Shown piece after piece: positions 47,494-57,136 of a stretch of DNA of 64,000 bases. Position 1 is the first letter of the stretch. Each line of letters opens with the position of its first letter. Both the position numbers and the translations under genes were made by a program. The stretch covers positions 992,001-1,056,000 of the forward strand of contig NZ_CP037993.1 in NCBI RefSeq assembly GCF_004367745.1. The letters are read 5' to 3'. The stretch is from Herbaspirillum huttiense (GTDB lineage Bacteria > Pseudomonadota > Gammaproteobacteria > Burkholderiales > Burkholderiaceae_D). Under the pieces are notes generated by a model. The model did no database searches. It saw only the letters and a program-made list of their open reading frames with translations, and was not told the origin of the DNA.

Positions 47494-48477
47494 ATGAAGT
47501 TCGCCACTCTGCGCGACGGCACGCCTGATGGCGCGCTGGTACTGGTCGCGCGCAATGCCGCCACCGCCTTGCCGGTGCCGCGAATCGCGCGCACTCTGAT
47601 CGATGCGCTGGCGCGCTGGGACGAGGTCACGCCCGCCCTGGCCGAGCGCTATCAGGCCCTCAATGAAGGCCGTGCTGATGGTGCCATCGCCTTCGATGCG
47701 CAGCTGTGCATGGCACCGCTGCCGCGCGCACCGCAATGGCTGGACGCGTCGGCCTTCCTCAATCACGGACGTTTGATGGAAGAAGCCTTCAAGACACCGC
47801 CGATTCCGTATTTCGATACCGTGCCCGTGATGTACCAGGGAGCCAGTGATGATTTCCTCGGACCGCATCAGGACGTGCCGCTGCGTTCCGAAGCCGAAGG
47901 CATCGACTTCGAAGGCGAGTTCGGGGTGGTGGTCGGGCCGGTGGCAATGGGCGCGACACCGGACGAAGCCCTGCAGGCCGTGCGCCTGGTCGTGCAGCTC
48001 AATGACTGGAGCCTGCGCGCACTCGGCCCGCATGAGATGAAGACCGGTTTCGGCTTCCTGCAGGCCAAGCCCTCGACGGCCTTTGCCCCGATTGCCGTCA
48101 CCCCCGATGAACTTGGCGATGCCTGGCGCGATGGCCGCGTGCAGATGCGCCTGCAGGTGCAATGGAACGGCGCGCGCTTTGGCGAACCGCACGGCGGTGA
48201 AATGAATTTTTCCTTCGGACAGCTGATCGCGCATGCGGCGCACAGCCGTCGCCTCACCGCGGGCTGCATCATTGGCTCGGGTACGGTCTCCAATGTGGCG
48301 CGCGCGGCCGGTTCAGCCTGCATCGCCGAGCGGCGCGTGATCGAGAAGATCGATCACGGCGAGATCCGTACCGGCTTCATGCACTTCGGCGATGAGGTGC
48401 GCATGCAGGCGCATTACGAGGATGGCCGTCCCGGTCCCTTCGGTATCGTTCAGCAACGCGTGGTGCAGGCAGCATGA
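47494..48477 (+). CDS. fdeI: Fumarylacetoacetate-hydrolase family protein (FdeI)
   Basis: 327 residues. FAH core motifs: PVMYQGASDDFLGPHQD, then EGIDFEGEFGVVVG (metal-binding ExE), VQLNDWSLR, GFGFLQAKPSTAFAP and GSGTVSN. FAH enzymes cleave C-C bonds in acylpyruvates and could process the linear product of A-ring cleavage. It overlaps fdeJ by 4 bp. Confidence 0.9.
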   Translation: MKFATLRDGTPDGALVLVARNAATALPVPRIARTLIDALARWDEVTPALAERYQALNEGRADGAIAFDAQLCMAPLPRAPQWLDASAFLNHGRLMEEAFKTPPIPYFDTVPVMYQGASDDFLGPHQDVPLRSEAEGIDFEGEFGVVVGPVAMGATPDEALQAVRLVVQLNDWSLRALGPHEMKTGFGFLQAKPSTAFAPIAVTPDELGDAWRDGRVQMRLQVQWNGARFGEPHGGEMNFSFGQLIAHAAHSRRLTAGCIIGSGTVSNVARAAGSACIAERRVIEKIDHGEIRTGFMHFGDEVRMQAHYEDGRPGPFGIVQQRVVQAA

Positions 48478-49439
48478 GGGTCCTGGTCACCGGCGCGGGC
48501 GGCTTCATCGGCGCGATCCTGCTGCAGCTGCTGCAGCAGGTGGGGCAGGTCGGCCAACAGCGTATTACGCGGCTGGCGGCGATGGATCGCACCTTGCCTT
48601 TGCTGCCCGAGTCCGTCGAATGCATCGAGGGTGAACTGCAGGATGCGCAGGTGCAGTCACGCCTGGCACGGTTCGGTGCCGATCTCTGCTTTCATCTGGC
48701 AGCGGTGCCGGGCGGTGCGGCCGAAGCCGATCCGGCCACGAGTCGCCGCGTCAATCTGGATGCCACGCTGGATCTGTTCAACTTGCTGGCCGAAGGCAGG
48801 GCAACGGGGAGTGCGCCGCCGGTGGTGGTGTATGCCAGCACCATCGCGGTGTATGGCACGCCCTTGCCGGACCCGGTCACCCCGGCCACGCCCACGCGTC
48901 CGGCGCTGATCTATGGCGCGCACAAACGGGCTTGCGAAATCCTGCTGGCCGATGCCACGCGCCGTGGTGTGCTTGATGGCCGTTCGCTGCGTCTGCCGGG
49001 CATCGTGGCGCGTCCGCGTGCTGCCTCGGGATTGGTCTCGGCTTTCATGAGCGAGCTGTTGCATGCGCTGGCGGCGGGCGAGTCCGTGACGCTGCCGGTC
49101 GGACCGCAGGCCACTGCGTGGTGGATGTCGGCACAACGTTGTGCGGAGAACCTGCTGCATGCGGCGGTCATGGATCCGATGCTGGATACCGAGGGCCACA
49201 TGGAACGCACCTGGGCCTTGCCCGTATTGCGGCTATCCATGCAGGAAGTGGTCGCAACGCTCTCGGCCTTGTATCGCGTGGATGGCCATGCGCTTGTGCG
49301 CTATGCCCCGCAAGAGCCGGTGGAGGCGGTGTTTGGCCGCTATCCCGAACTTGATGACCGTATCGCGCGCCGACTTGGCTTGCGTGATGATGGTTCGCCT
49401 GCCGAACTGGTACGGCGCGCTTTGTCTCTCCATTCCTGA
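48474..49439 (+). CDS. fdeJ: NAD-dependent epimerase/dehydratase, extended SDR (FdeJ)
   Basis: 321 residues. N-terminal VLVTGAGGFIGAILL (GxxGxxG) binds NAD(P), and the catalytic YxxxK is IYGAHKRA. The serine/threonine partner is in YASTIAVYGTP. It closely follows the DenD/GDH-like UDP-sugar epimerase branch. Its role in flavonoid catabolism is unknown; it is the last of ten co-directional genes, with a 10-bp hairpin downstream. Confidence 0.88.
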   Translation: MRVLVTGAGGFIGAILLQLLQQVGQVGQQRITRLAAMDRTLPLLPESVECIEGELQDAQVQSRLARFGADLCFHLAAVPGGAAEADPATSRRVNLDATLDLFNLLAEGRATGSAPPVVVYASTIAVYGTPLPDPVTPATPTRPALIYGAHKRACEILLADATRRGVLDGRSLRLPGIVARPRAASGLVSAFMSELLHALAAGESVTLPVGPQATAWWMSAQRCAENLLHAAVMDPMLDTEGHMERTWALPVLRLSMQEVVATLSALYRVDGHALVRYAPQEPVEAVFGRYPELDDRIARRLGLRDDGSPAELVRRALSLHS

Positions 49440-49805
49440 TCTCTCCGGACGCGCAGTTTTGCTGCGCGTCCCGGCATTTGTGCTGCGCTGAATTATTTGC
49501 GCGCCGGCCCTCTTTCCTGCCCTCAGGGCATATAGCTCCCTGCTGATCCATTGAGGACAATCAGTCCGTTTCCGTTGCCATATGGATTCATTGAGTTCAC
49601 ATTTCAGGGACTATTGGTGACTTTGCATCAATCAACATGATTTGCAACAGCCGAACAAATTCTTGTTTGGCGAGACTGTAAAGTTGGGTAAAATTGCCGC
49701 TCGGCATATTTTCCTTGTGGAAATGTCGCCACAAACAGGCAGACGGACCATCAGGGGTGACAGGTCCGCACCCGTTCAGCACCGCCCGAACCACAACTAA
49801 AAATC
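49440..49805. other. Intergenic region between fdeJ and the secretion locus
   Basis: This 366-bp gap contains the hairpin at 49447-49471 and then an AT-richer part (about 49600-49700) likely to hold the promoter of the two-partner secretion genes. No gene was seen. Confidence 0.5.
49447..49471 (+). terminator. Hairpin at the end of the fde operon
   Basis: GGACGCGCAG (49447-49456) pairs perfectly with CTGCGCGTCC (49462-49471) around TTTTG. There is no T-run after it, so termination is plausible but not certain. Confidence 0.6.
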
Positions 49806-51557
49806 ATGAAACAAGATCCTCAGGGAGTCTTGCGGGGCCCTTCGCGCCCACGCAGGCTGGCGACCGCTTTGTCCTTCGCTTTCAGTCTTGGCCAGTGGGG
49901 CCTGGCGCACTACGCGCAGGCACAGACCGACCCGGCCACGCAGCAGTATCAGCGCGAGCAGGAGCGCGAACGCGCACTGCGCCGCCAGCAGGAAACCACG
50001 CCGGACGTCCGCCTGCCCGCAGAGCCGGCCGCGCCCGCACCGCCGCTGCCTGCGCAGGAGACACCGTGCTATCCGATCCGGCGTGTGGAGCTGCGGGGGG
50101 AGGAGGCGGCGCGTTTCGCCTGGCTGCTAGGGGACGAGGCCTCAGTGGACGGGCGCTGCCTGGGCGTGCAAGGCATCAATGCCCTGATGACACGCCTGCA
50201 AAACGCCATCGTCGCGCGCGGCTACATCACCACGCGGGTGCTGGCCGAGCCGCAGGATCTCAACAGCGGCGTGCTGATGCTGACCTTGTTGCCGGGCCGC
50301 GTGCGGCAGATACGCTTCGCCGCCGATGCCGATCCACGCGGCACGCAATGGAATGCCTTGCCGCTCCGTCCCGGTGAGCTGCTCAACCTGCGCGACATCG
50401 AACAGGGTCTGGAAAATTTCAAGCGGGTTCCCACCGCCGAAGCCGACATCAAGCTTGAAGCTGCGCAGGGCGAAGGCGCACTGCCCGGCCAGAGCGATCT
50501 GGTCATCAGTTACCGCCAGGCCTTTCCCTTGCGGCTGGCGGTCTCGGTCGACGACAGCGGCTCCGATGCCACCGGCAAATACCAAGGCAGCATTACCCTG
50601 TCCTATGACAATTGGTGGACCCTCAATGACCTGTTCTACGTCAGCGTCAACCATGATCTGGGCGGCGGCCATGCCGGCCCGCGCGGATCGCGCGGCAGCA
50701 CCGTGCATTACTCGCTGCCCCTCGGCTACTGGAACCTGGGCTTCACCACCAGCAGCAGCGACTACCACCAGACCATCGCCGGCCTGACGCAGACCTATCT
50801 CTATCGCGGCCAGAGCGAGACCAGCGAAATCAAGCTCGCCCGCATGGTCTATCGCGATGCCTCGCGCAAGACGTCGGTCTCTGCCAAGGCCTTCCTGCGG
50901 CGCGCCAGCAATTTCGTCAACGATACCGAGATCGAGGTCCAGCGCCGCCGCACTGCCGGCTGGGAGTTGGGCCTCGCACATCGTGAATTCATCGCCGATG
51001 GCGCACTCGACCTGAGCCTGGCCTACCGGCGCGGCACCGGTGCATTCTCGGCCTTGCCAGCACCGGAAGACGTCTTTGGCGAAGGCAGCGCACGTTTCTC
51101 GCTGGCCACGCTCGACCTCAACCTGAGCCAGCCCTTCAGCCTCGATGCGCCATGGGGACGACAGGCACTGCGCTACACGCTGGCCGCACGCGGCCAATGG
51201 AATGGCACTTCCCTGGCACCGCAGGAACGCTTCTCCATCGGCGGCCGTTACACCGTGCGCGGCTTCGATGGCGAGATGACCCTGCTGGCCGATCACGGCT
51301 GGTTCGTGCGCAATGAGCTGGCGGCCGCACTGGGCAGCAGCGGCCAGGAGTTCTTCATCGGCCTCGACTACGGCGAAGTCGCCGGACCCTCGGCGCAACT
51401 GCTGGTTGGCAAGCACCTGGCGGGCGCGGTAGCGGGCCTGCGCGGCGGCTACAAGAGCCTGTCGTGGGAAGCCTTCGCCGGCACACCGGTTTCCAAACCT
51501 GAACGTCTTGAGACGGCCCGCCTCACGGCCGGCTTCTCCCTCACCTGGTCCTACTGA
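49806..51557 (+). CDS. cdiB: TpsB outer-membrane transporter (FhaC/ShlB/CdiB family)
   Basis: 583 residues. The signal peptide ends near HYAQA, followed by a Gln/Glu/Arg-rich helix (QQYQREQERERALRRQQETT) that plugs the pore in FhaC. Two POTRA domains follow (CYPIRRVELRGEEAARF and VLMLTLLPGRVRQIRF), then a 16-strand barrel with the signature FSIGGRYTVRGFDGE (VRGY/F motif). It exports the large adhesin encoded two genes downstream. First gene of a B-C-A arrangement. Confidence 0.93.
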   Translation: MKQDPQGVLRGPSRPRRLATALSFAFSLGQWGLAHYAQAQTDPATQQYQREQERERALRRQQETTPDVRLPAEPAAPAPPLPAQETPCYPIRRVELRGEEAARFAWLLGDEASVDGRCLGVQGINALMTRLQNAIVARGYITTRVLAEPQDLNSGVLMLTLLPGRVRQIRFAADADPRGTQWNALPLRPGELLNLRDIEQGLENFKRVPTAEADIKLEAAQGEGALPGQSDLVISYRQAFPLRLAVSVDDSGSDATGKYQGSITLSYDNWWTLNDLFYVSVNHDLGGGHAGPRGSRGSTVHYSLPLGYWNLGFTTSSSDYHQTIAGLTQTYLYRGQSETSEIKLARMVYRDASRKTSVSAKAFLRRASNFVNDTEIEVQRRRTAGWELGLAHREFIADGALDLSLAYRRGTGAFSALPAPEDVFGEGSARFSLATLDLNLSQPFSLDAPWGRQALRYTLAARGQWNGTSLAPQERFSIGGRYTVRGFDGEMTLLADHGWFVRNELAAALGSSGQEFFIGLDYGEVAGPSAQLLVGKHLAGAVAGLRGGYKSLSWEAFAGTPVSKPERLETARLTAGFSLTWSY

Positions 51558-52120
51558 TGCTCATGACACCCGCTCCCCGTTTCGAGATCCTCGCGCCGCG
51601 CCTGCTGGCGGGCGAATTCAACGAAGCCACCGCCTTCGGCTCGGCGGCCTGGCTGTGGCTGCATTCAGCGCGCCACCGCAATGTGCCGCTGCATACGCTC
51701 TCCACGCTGCTGCTGCCGGCGATCAAGGAAGGCCGCTTCGTGCTGGTCTCCGAGCGCGGCCAGCCGGTGTTCTACATGAGCTGGGCCGATCTCGACGAGG
51801 CGGCGGAAGCGCGCTACCTGCAGCACTCGCCGGAACAGATGCGGCAGGAAGACTGGAGCAGCGGCGAGCGCCTGTGGATCCTCGACTGGATCGCGCCCTT
51901 CGGCCACACCAAGCTGATGATGCAGCTGGTACGCAAGCGCCTGATGGCCACCCGCATCATGCGCACCCTCTATCACCGTGGCGCGGAGCGCGGCATGCGC
52001 ATCATGGAGCTGCATGGCATGGCCGTTCATCCGCGCGAGGCGCGCGCCTGGTTTGCGTTGCATCCGCCTGCCACGCCTGCGATCGCCAGCGTCGCCGATC
52101 CACTTGCCCTCTCTGCCTGA
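51557..52120 (+). CDS. cdiC: Toxin-activating lysine acyltransferase (HlyC/CdiC-like)
   Basis: 187 residues of the RTX-activating acyltransferase family. AFGSAAWLWLHSARHRNVPL carries the catalytic-His region of HlyC (SPLHRxW), and VFYMSWADLDEAAEARYL carries the conserved SWADL aspartate. HlyC enzymes transfer fatty acyl groups from acyl-ACP to lysines of a secreted protoxin. Overlaps the cdiB stop (TGATG) and ends 3 bp before the adhesin gene, so it very likely modifies that adhesin, as proposed for cdiC-containing CDI loci. Confidence 0.85.
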   Translation: MLMTPAPRFEILAPRLLAGEFNEATAFGSAAWLWLHSARHRNVPLHTLSTLLLPAIKEGRFVLVSERGQPVFYMSWADLDEAAEARYLQHSPEQMRQEDWSSGERLWILDWIAPFGHTKLMMQLVRKRLMATRIMRTLYHRGAERGMRIMELHGMAVHPREARAWFALHPPATPAIASVADPLALSA

Positions 52121-52123
52121 ACC

Positions 52124-55100
52124 ATGAACAAGCTCTGTTATCGCGTCATCTTCAACAAGACTCGCGGCCTGCTCATGGCCGTGTCGGAACTGGGCCGCAG
52201 CCATGGCGCGGCACCCGGTGCGGACGGCATGGCCACCAGTGCCGTGCCGCCGCTCAACGCTGCGCGCCTGCAGCCGCTGGCCTTCGCGGTGCTGGTGCTG
52301 GCCGGCGCGCAGCTGCTGACGCTCCCTGCCGCGCAGGCCCAAATCGTGGCCGATCCGTCGGCACCGCGCTCGCAACAGGCCGTGGTGGTGACTACCGCCA
52401 ACGGACTGCCACAGGTCAATATCACCACGCCCAGCGCGGCAGGCGTGTCGCGCAATACGTACAGCCAGTTCGACGTCAACAAGCCGGGGGCCATCCTCAA
52501 CAATGCCCGCAATGACGTGCAGACCAGACTGGGCGGCTGGATCCAGCGCAATCCCAACCTGGCCACCGGCACTGCGGGGGTGATCCTCAACGAGGTCAAT
52601 TCGGCCAATCCCAGTTTCCTGCGCGGATACGTGGAAGTGGCTGGCGACCGTGCCCAGGTCATCATCGCCAATCCGTCCGGCGTGACCTGCGACGGCTGCG
52701 GTTTCATCAATGCCAGCCGCACCACGCTGACGACCGGCACGGCCATCATGAACAATGGCAATCTGGATGGATTCGTGGTCCGGCGCGGCACGGTCACGGT
52801 GCAAGGCGAGGGGCTGGACAGCAGCCAGTCCGACTACACCCACATCATCGCGCGCGCCGTCCGCATCAACGCCGGCCTCTGGAGCCGCGATCTGCGCATC
52901 ACCACCGGGGCCAACCGCGTCAATGCCGACAACCAGGTCGTCGAGAAACTCGACGGCGAAGGTGACACGCCCTCACTCTCCATCGATGTGGCGCAACTGG
53001 GCGGCATGTATGCCAACAAGATCGTGCTGGTCGGCACCGAAGCCGGTGTGGGCGTACGCAATGCCGGCACCATCGGCGCAGCCGCAGGCGAGGTGCGCAT
53101 CAGCGCCGCCGGCCATATCGAAAACACCGGCAAGATCCAGTCCACGCAGACCGCCAGCATTGCGGCCACCAGCCTGGACAACCGTGGCGGCAAACTGCAG
53201 GCCACCAGCGATCTCGACGTGACACTGGGCAGCGGTGCCCTGGACAACCGGGCCGGCCTGCTCGACACCAGCGCCAACCTGCACCTGCAGGCCGCCAGCA
53301 TTGACAACCGCGACACCGGTGCCAGCGACCAGGGTCTCCATGGCGCGACCATCAGCGTGCAGGCACAGTCGCTCGACAACCAGCGCGGCAGCATGCTGGC
53401 CAGCCAGAGCCAGACCCTGCGCACCGAACGCAGCCTGGACAACAGCGGCGGCGTGATCTCCGCCGCCGGTGACCTCTCCATCAGCGGCAGCAATCTGGCA
53501 CTCACCAATACGGGCGGCCGGATCCAGACCAATGCGGCATTGCAGGTACAGGCCGCCAGCATCAGCAATACGGGGACGAGCGGCTTTTCGCAAGGCCTGC
53601 TCGGCAAGCGCCTCACGCTTGATGCAGACGTGATCGACAACCGCCGCGGCAAGCTGCGTGCCGACGAGGCACTCGCCATTCGCGCCGCCACGTCCGTGGA
53701 CAACAGTGCCGGCGCAATTTCTGCCAGTGCGGGCGTGAGCATTCAGGATCGCTTGGATGCGCCCCCGGCACGCCGCCTCAGCGTGCGCAATGATGGCGGC
53801 CTGATCGAAACCGCCAACGCCCTGGACATCAAGGCGGCCGGTCTTTCCAACACTGACACCGGCGGCACCAGCCAGGGCCTGCGTGCCACCCGCATCAGCA
53901 TCGATGCCGATCGCATCGACAATACGCGCGGTGCCATCCTCGCCAATGACAGCACCACCGTCAGCGCCAGCGGCAGCCTCGACAACAGTGCCGGCACCGT
54001 CTCGGCCGGCGGCGCGCTGCGCATCGCTGACCGCAATGCCGACAGCGCCAGCGGCAACGGTGCGGTCAACAACAGCCGCAGCCTCGCCATCACCAATACC
54101 GGCGGCAAGCTCGATGCCGGTACCACCAGCATTGATGCGGCTGCATTGGGCGGTGATGGCCAGGTATTGAGCCAGCAGGCCACGACCGTCAAACTGACCG
54201 GAGGCTTCAGCAACAGCGGCACGGTGCGCAGCAATGGCAGCATCGATATCGACAGTGGCGGCACGCTTGCCAACGATGGGCTGATGCAGGCCGCAACGCT
54301 GCTCAGGATCAAGGCCCCTACCATCATGAACGGTGCGGGCGGCACGCTGGTCGGCAATCGCCTGCAGCTCAATGCCACTGATGCCCACACGCTGGTCAAT
54401 CGCGGCCTCATTGACGCGCAGGAGACGGTGATCGTCACCCAGACCCTGCGCAACCTGGGGTCCGGACGCATCTTCGGTGACCACGTCGCCATCGCTGCCA
54501 CCACCGTGGACAACGAAGCCGAAACCGTCAATGGCGTCACATCCGCGCCGGTGATCGCCGCTCGTGACCGTCTCGACATCGGTGCAGAAAACGTCAACAA
54601 CCGCGAACACGCCATGCTCTTTGCCGGTGGCGACATGGCCATCGGCGGCGCGCTGGATGCCGGCAACCGGGCTACGGGCCAGGCGGGAACCGTCAACAAC
54701 AACAGTGCCACCATCGAAGCACAGGGCGCACTGGACCTGTCTGCGCGTACCATCAACAACACCAATGAACATTTCAGCACCGAGGTGGTGGAGGTCTCGC
54801 GCGAGGAGAAGCGCGAGTTCCAGTATTCCGGATCAGCCACGCGCTATGACAACAGCCAGGTCGCCATCATCAACGATGAAGCCGACGACATGTGGCTGCG
54901 CGACGCCAACGGCAACCCGTCGGTAAAGCTGGGCAATGACTTCAACCGCTATGACTACACCCGCGTCATCCAGGAAAGCCGCGTCAGCCAGAGCGATCCG
55001 GCGCGGATCTGGTCGGGGCAGGGCCTGCGCATCCGTGCTGACGTCCTGAACAACGACAAGAGCCAGATCATCGCCGGCGGCACCCTGACCGGTGCCATCG

Positions 55101-57136
55101 GCACGCTCAACAATACGGAAGTGCCGGGCCAGCGCATCATCACCGACAGCGGCACCGCTTTCCACTTCTACAACATCGAGAAAAAAGGCCGCGACGAACA
55201 AGGCGTCTCCAGCACGGGCTACTATCCGGGCCAGATCGTGCAGGCGATCAGCCTCACCCCCACGGTCTACCAGCAGAACACGGCCGTGGCCGGCAGTGGC
55301 ACGCAGGTGGGCCGGCTGAACAACGCCGCCATGGCCAATGGCGTGCGTGTGCCGGGCGTGGCGCTGGCCATTGGTGGCGGAGGCGCGATCCGTCTGCCCG
55401 ACAACAGCCTGTTCTCGATCAACACCAACCCGGCCCTGCACTACCTGGTGCAAAGCGATCCGCGCTTCACCAACTATCGCACCTGGCTCTCGTCGGACTA
55501 CATGCTGCAGCAGCTGAACGTGGACCCGACCCTGACGCAGAAGCGCCTGGGCGATGGTTTCTATGAACAGAAGCTGGTACGCGAACAGGTGGCCGAACTG
55601 ACCGGCCGCCGCTTCCTCGACGGCTACAGCACCGATGAGGCGCAATACCGCGCCTTGCTGGAAGCGGGGGTGACCGTGGCCAGGCAGTACAACCTCAAGG
55701 TCGGCGTGGAACTGAGCGCCGCCCAGATCGCTGCGCTCACCGCCGACGTGGTGCTGCTGGTGGAGAAGGACGTGGTCCTGCCGGACGGCAGCACGACCAG
55801 GGCGCTGGTGCCGCAACTCTACGTGCGCCTGAAAGACGGCGACATCAACGGCCACGGTGCGTTGCTGGCGGCCGACAGCATCAATCTCAAGATCAGCGAC
55901 AGTGCCAACAACAGCGGCACCATTGCCGGCCGCAACCTGCTGACCCTGGATGCGGCGACCATCAACAACAATGGCGGCCGTCTCACCGCCAAGGACGCAA
56001 CGGTGGTGGCGGCGCTGGATGTGAACAACATCGGCGGCACCATCGATGCCGGCGACAAGCTCAGCGTGAGCGCCGGGCGCGACTTGAACCTGGTGACGAC
56101 CACGCGCGACACCGCCACCGACCAGGCGACCCGCACCAGCGTGGAACGGGTGGCGGCCCTGTACGTCACCAATCCTGGCGGCACGCTCACGGCCACGGCG
56201 GCGCGCGACATCAATGCCAAGGGCGCGCAGATTGCCAACAGCGGCGAGGGCGGCAGTACCACGCTGGCAGCTGGCAATAACGTCAATCTGGACACGGTGA
56301 CGGAGAAATCCACCCAATCACTGCGCTGGGATGCCAACAACTATCGCAAGGAAGCGATGAGCAGCGAGGTCGGCAGCACCATCGCTGCCGCCGGCGATGT
56401 GCGGGTGATGGCAGGCAACGACATCAATGCACGGGGATTGAATGCCACCAGCGACAAGGGGGCCATCAATCTGGCAGCGGCCAGCAACGTCAATCTCGGC
56501 ACTGCCGAATCACGGCAGCAGGTCGATGAAGGGCACCAGACCAGCGGCAGCAGCGGGTGGCTGTCAAAGAAGACGGTGACTACGCGCGATCAGGTGGACC
56601 AGTCGCAAGCCTCGGGCAGTACCGTTTCCGGCAATACGGTCAGCGTGGCGGCGGGCAAGGATGTGAACGTCACGGGCAGCAATGTGGTCTCCACGCGCGG
56701 CACGCAGATTGCGGCGGCGGGTGATGTGAATATCGTAGCGGCCAGCGACAAGTCCGACAGCACGCACGTGCGCAATGAAGTGACCAGCGGTCTCTTCAGC
56801 GGCGGGGGCTTCGGGGTGACAATCGGCAAACAGGAGATGGACAACAAGAACCGCACCGTCAGCAGCACGGCGGTGTCGTCCACGGTCGGCAGTACCGAGG
56901 GCAATGTGGCCATCAGCGCGGGGAGTGGTTACAAGCAGGTTGGCAGCAATGTGATGGCGCCCAAGGGGGACATCGATATCCTTGCGCGGCAGATCAGCAT
57001 TCTGGCGGCGACGGACAGCGAGCGGAATACGCAGGATGTGGTGTTCAAGCAGAGCGGCTTGACCTTGCAGATTACCAGTCCGGTGTTGTCGGCGATTCAG
57101 ACGGTGCAGCAGCCGAGGCCGTGGCGATGGCAATGA
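52124..57136 (+). CDS. cdiA: TpsA adhesin / CdiA-like filamentous haemagglutinin, truncated by frameshift
   Basis: 1670 residues. An extended signal peptide (ESPR) MNKLCYRVIFNKTRGLLMAV opens it, with cleavage near LPAAQA (residue 72). The TPS secretion domain (about 73-330) contains NPSGVTCDGCGFINASRTTL. Beta-helical repeats with DNRxG and NxGG motifs run to ~880. A CdiA-typical non-repetitive segment covers ~890-1260 (ESRVSQSDPARIWSGQG, FTNYRTWLSSDYMLQQL, KRLGDGFYEQKLVREQ), then more repeats. The frame ends abnormally after SAIQTVQQ with PRPWRWQ and a stop, well short of the ~3000 residues usual for CdiA and without a VENN pretoxin motif. Confidence 0.9.
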   Translation: MNKLCYRVIFNKTRGLLMAVSELGRSHGAAPGADGMATSAVPPLNAARLQPLAFAVLVLAGAQLLTLPAAQAQIVADPSAPRSQQAVVVTTANGLPQVNITTPSAAGVSRNTYSQFDVNKPGAILNNARNDVQTRLGGWIQRNPNLATGTAGVILNEVNSANPSFLRGYVEVAGDRAQVIIANPSGVTCDGCGFINASRTTLTTGTAIMNNGNLDGFVVRRGTVTVQGEGLDSSQSDYTHIIARAVRINAGLWSRDLRITTGANRVNADNQVVEKLDGEGDTPSLSIDVAQLGGMYANKIVLVGTEAGVGVRNAGTIGAAAGEVRISAAGHIENTGKIQSTQTASIAATSLDNRGGKLQATSDLDVTLGSGALDNRAGLLDTSANLHLQAASIDNRDTGASDQGLHGATISVQAQSLDNQRGSMLASQSQTLRTERSLDNSGGVISAAGDLSISGSNLALTNTGGRIQTNAALQVQAASISNTGTSGFSQGLLGKRLTLDADVIDNRRGKLRADEALAIRAATSVDNSAGAISASAGVSIQDRLDAPPARRLSVRNDGGLIETANALDIKAAGLSNTDTGGTSQGLRATRISIDADRIDNTRGAILANDSTTVSASGSLDNSAGTVSAGGALRIADRNADSASGNGAVNNSRSLAITNTGGKLDAGTTSIDAAALGGDGQVLSQQATTVKLTGGFSNSGTVRSNGSIDIDSGGTLANDGLMQAATLLRIKAPTIMNGAGGTLVGNRLQLNATDAHTLVNRGLIDAQETVIVTQTLRNLGSGRIFGDHVAIAATTVDNEAETVNGVTSAPVIAARDRLDIGAENVNNREHAMLFAGGDMAIGGALDAGNRATGQAGTVNNNSATIEAQGALDLSARTINNTNEHFSTEVVEVSREEKREFQYSGSATRYDNSQVAIINDEADDMWLRDANGNPSVKLGNDFNRYDYTRVIQESRVSQSDPARIWSGQGLRIRADVLNNDKSQIIAGGTLTGAIGTLNNTEVPGQRIITDSGTAFHFYNIEKKGRDEQGVSSTGYYPGQIVQAISLTPTVYQQNTAVAGSGTQVGRLNNAAMANGVRVPGVALAIGGGGAIRLPDNSLFSINTNPALHYLVQSDPRFTNYRTWLSSDYMLQQLNVDPTLTQKRLGDGFYEQKLVREQVAELTGRRFLDGYSTDEAQYRALLEAGVTVARQYNLKVGVELSAAQIAALTADVVLLVEKDVVLPDGSTTRALVPQLYVRLKDGDINGHGALLAADSINLKISDSANNSGTIAGRNLLTLDAATINNNGGRLTAKDATVVAALDVNNIGGTIDAGDKLSVSAGRDLNLVTTTRDTATDQATRTSVERVAALYVTNPGGTLTATAARDINAKGAQIANSGEGGSTTLAAGNNVNLDTVTEKSTQSLRWDANNYRKEAMSSEVGSTIAAAGDVRVMAGNDINARGLNATSDKGAINLAAASNVNLGTAESRQQVDEGHQTSGSSGWLSKKTVTTRDQVDQSQASGSTVSGNTVSVAAGKDVNVTGSNVVSTRGTQIAAAGDVNIVAASDKSDSTHVRNEVTSGLFSGGGFGVTIGKQEMDNKNRTVSSTAVSSTVGSTEGNVAISAGSGYKQVGSNVMAPKGDIDILARQISILAATDSERNTQDVVFKQSGLTLQITSPVLSAIQTVQQPRPWRWQ

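Noticed and set aside
53100..54300. Repeats in the adhesin gene as an independent mobile element
   Set aside because: They are the in-frame beta-helix repeats of the TpsA protein (DNR and NxGG motifs), not a separate DNA element.
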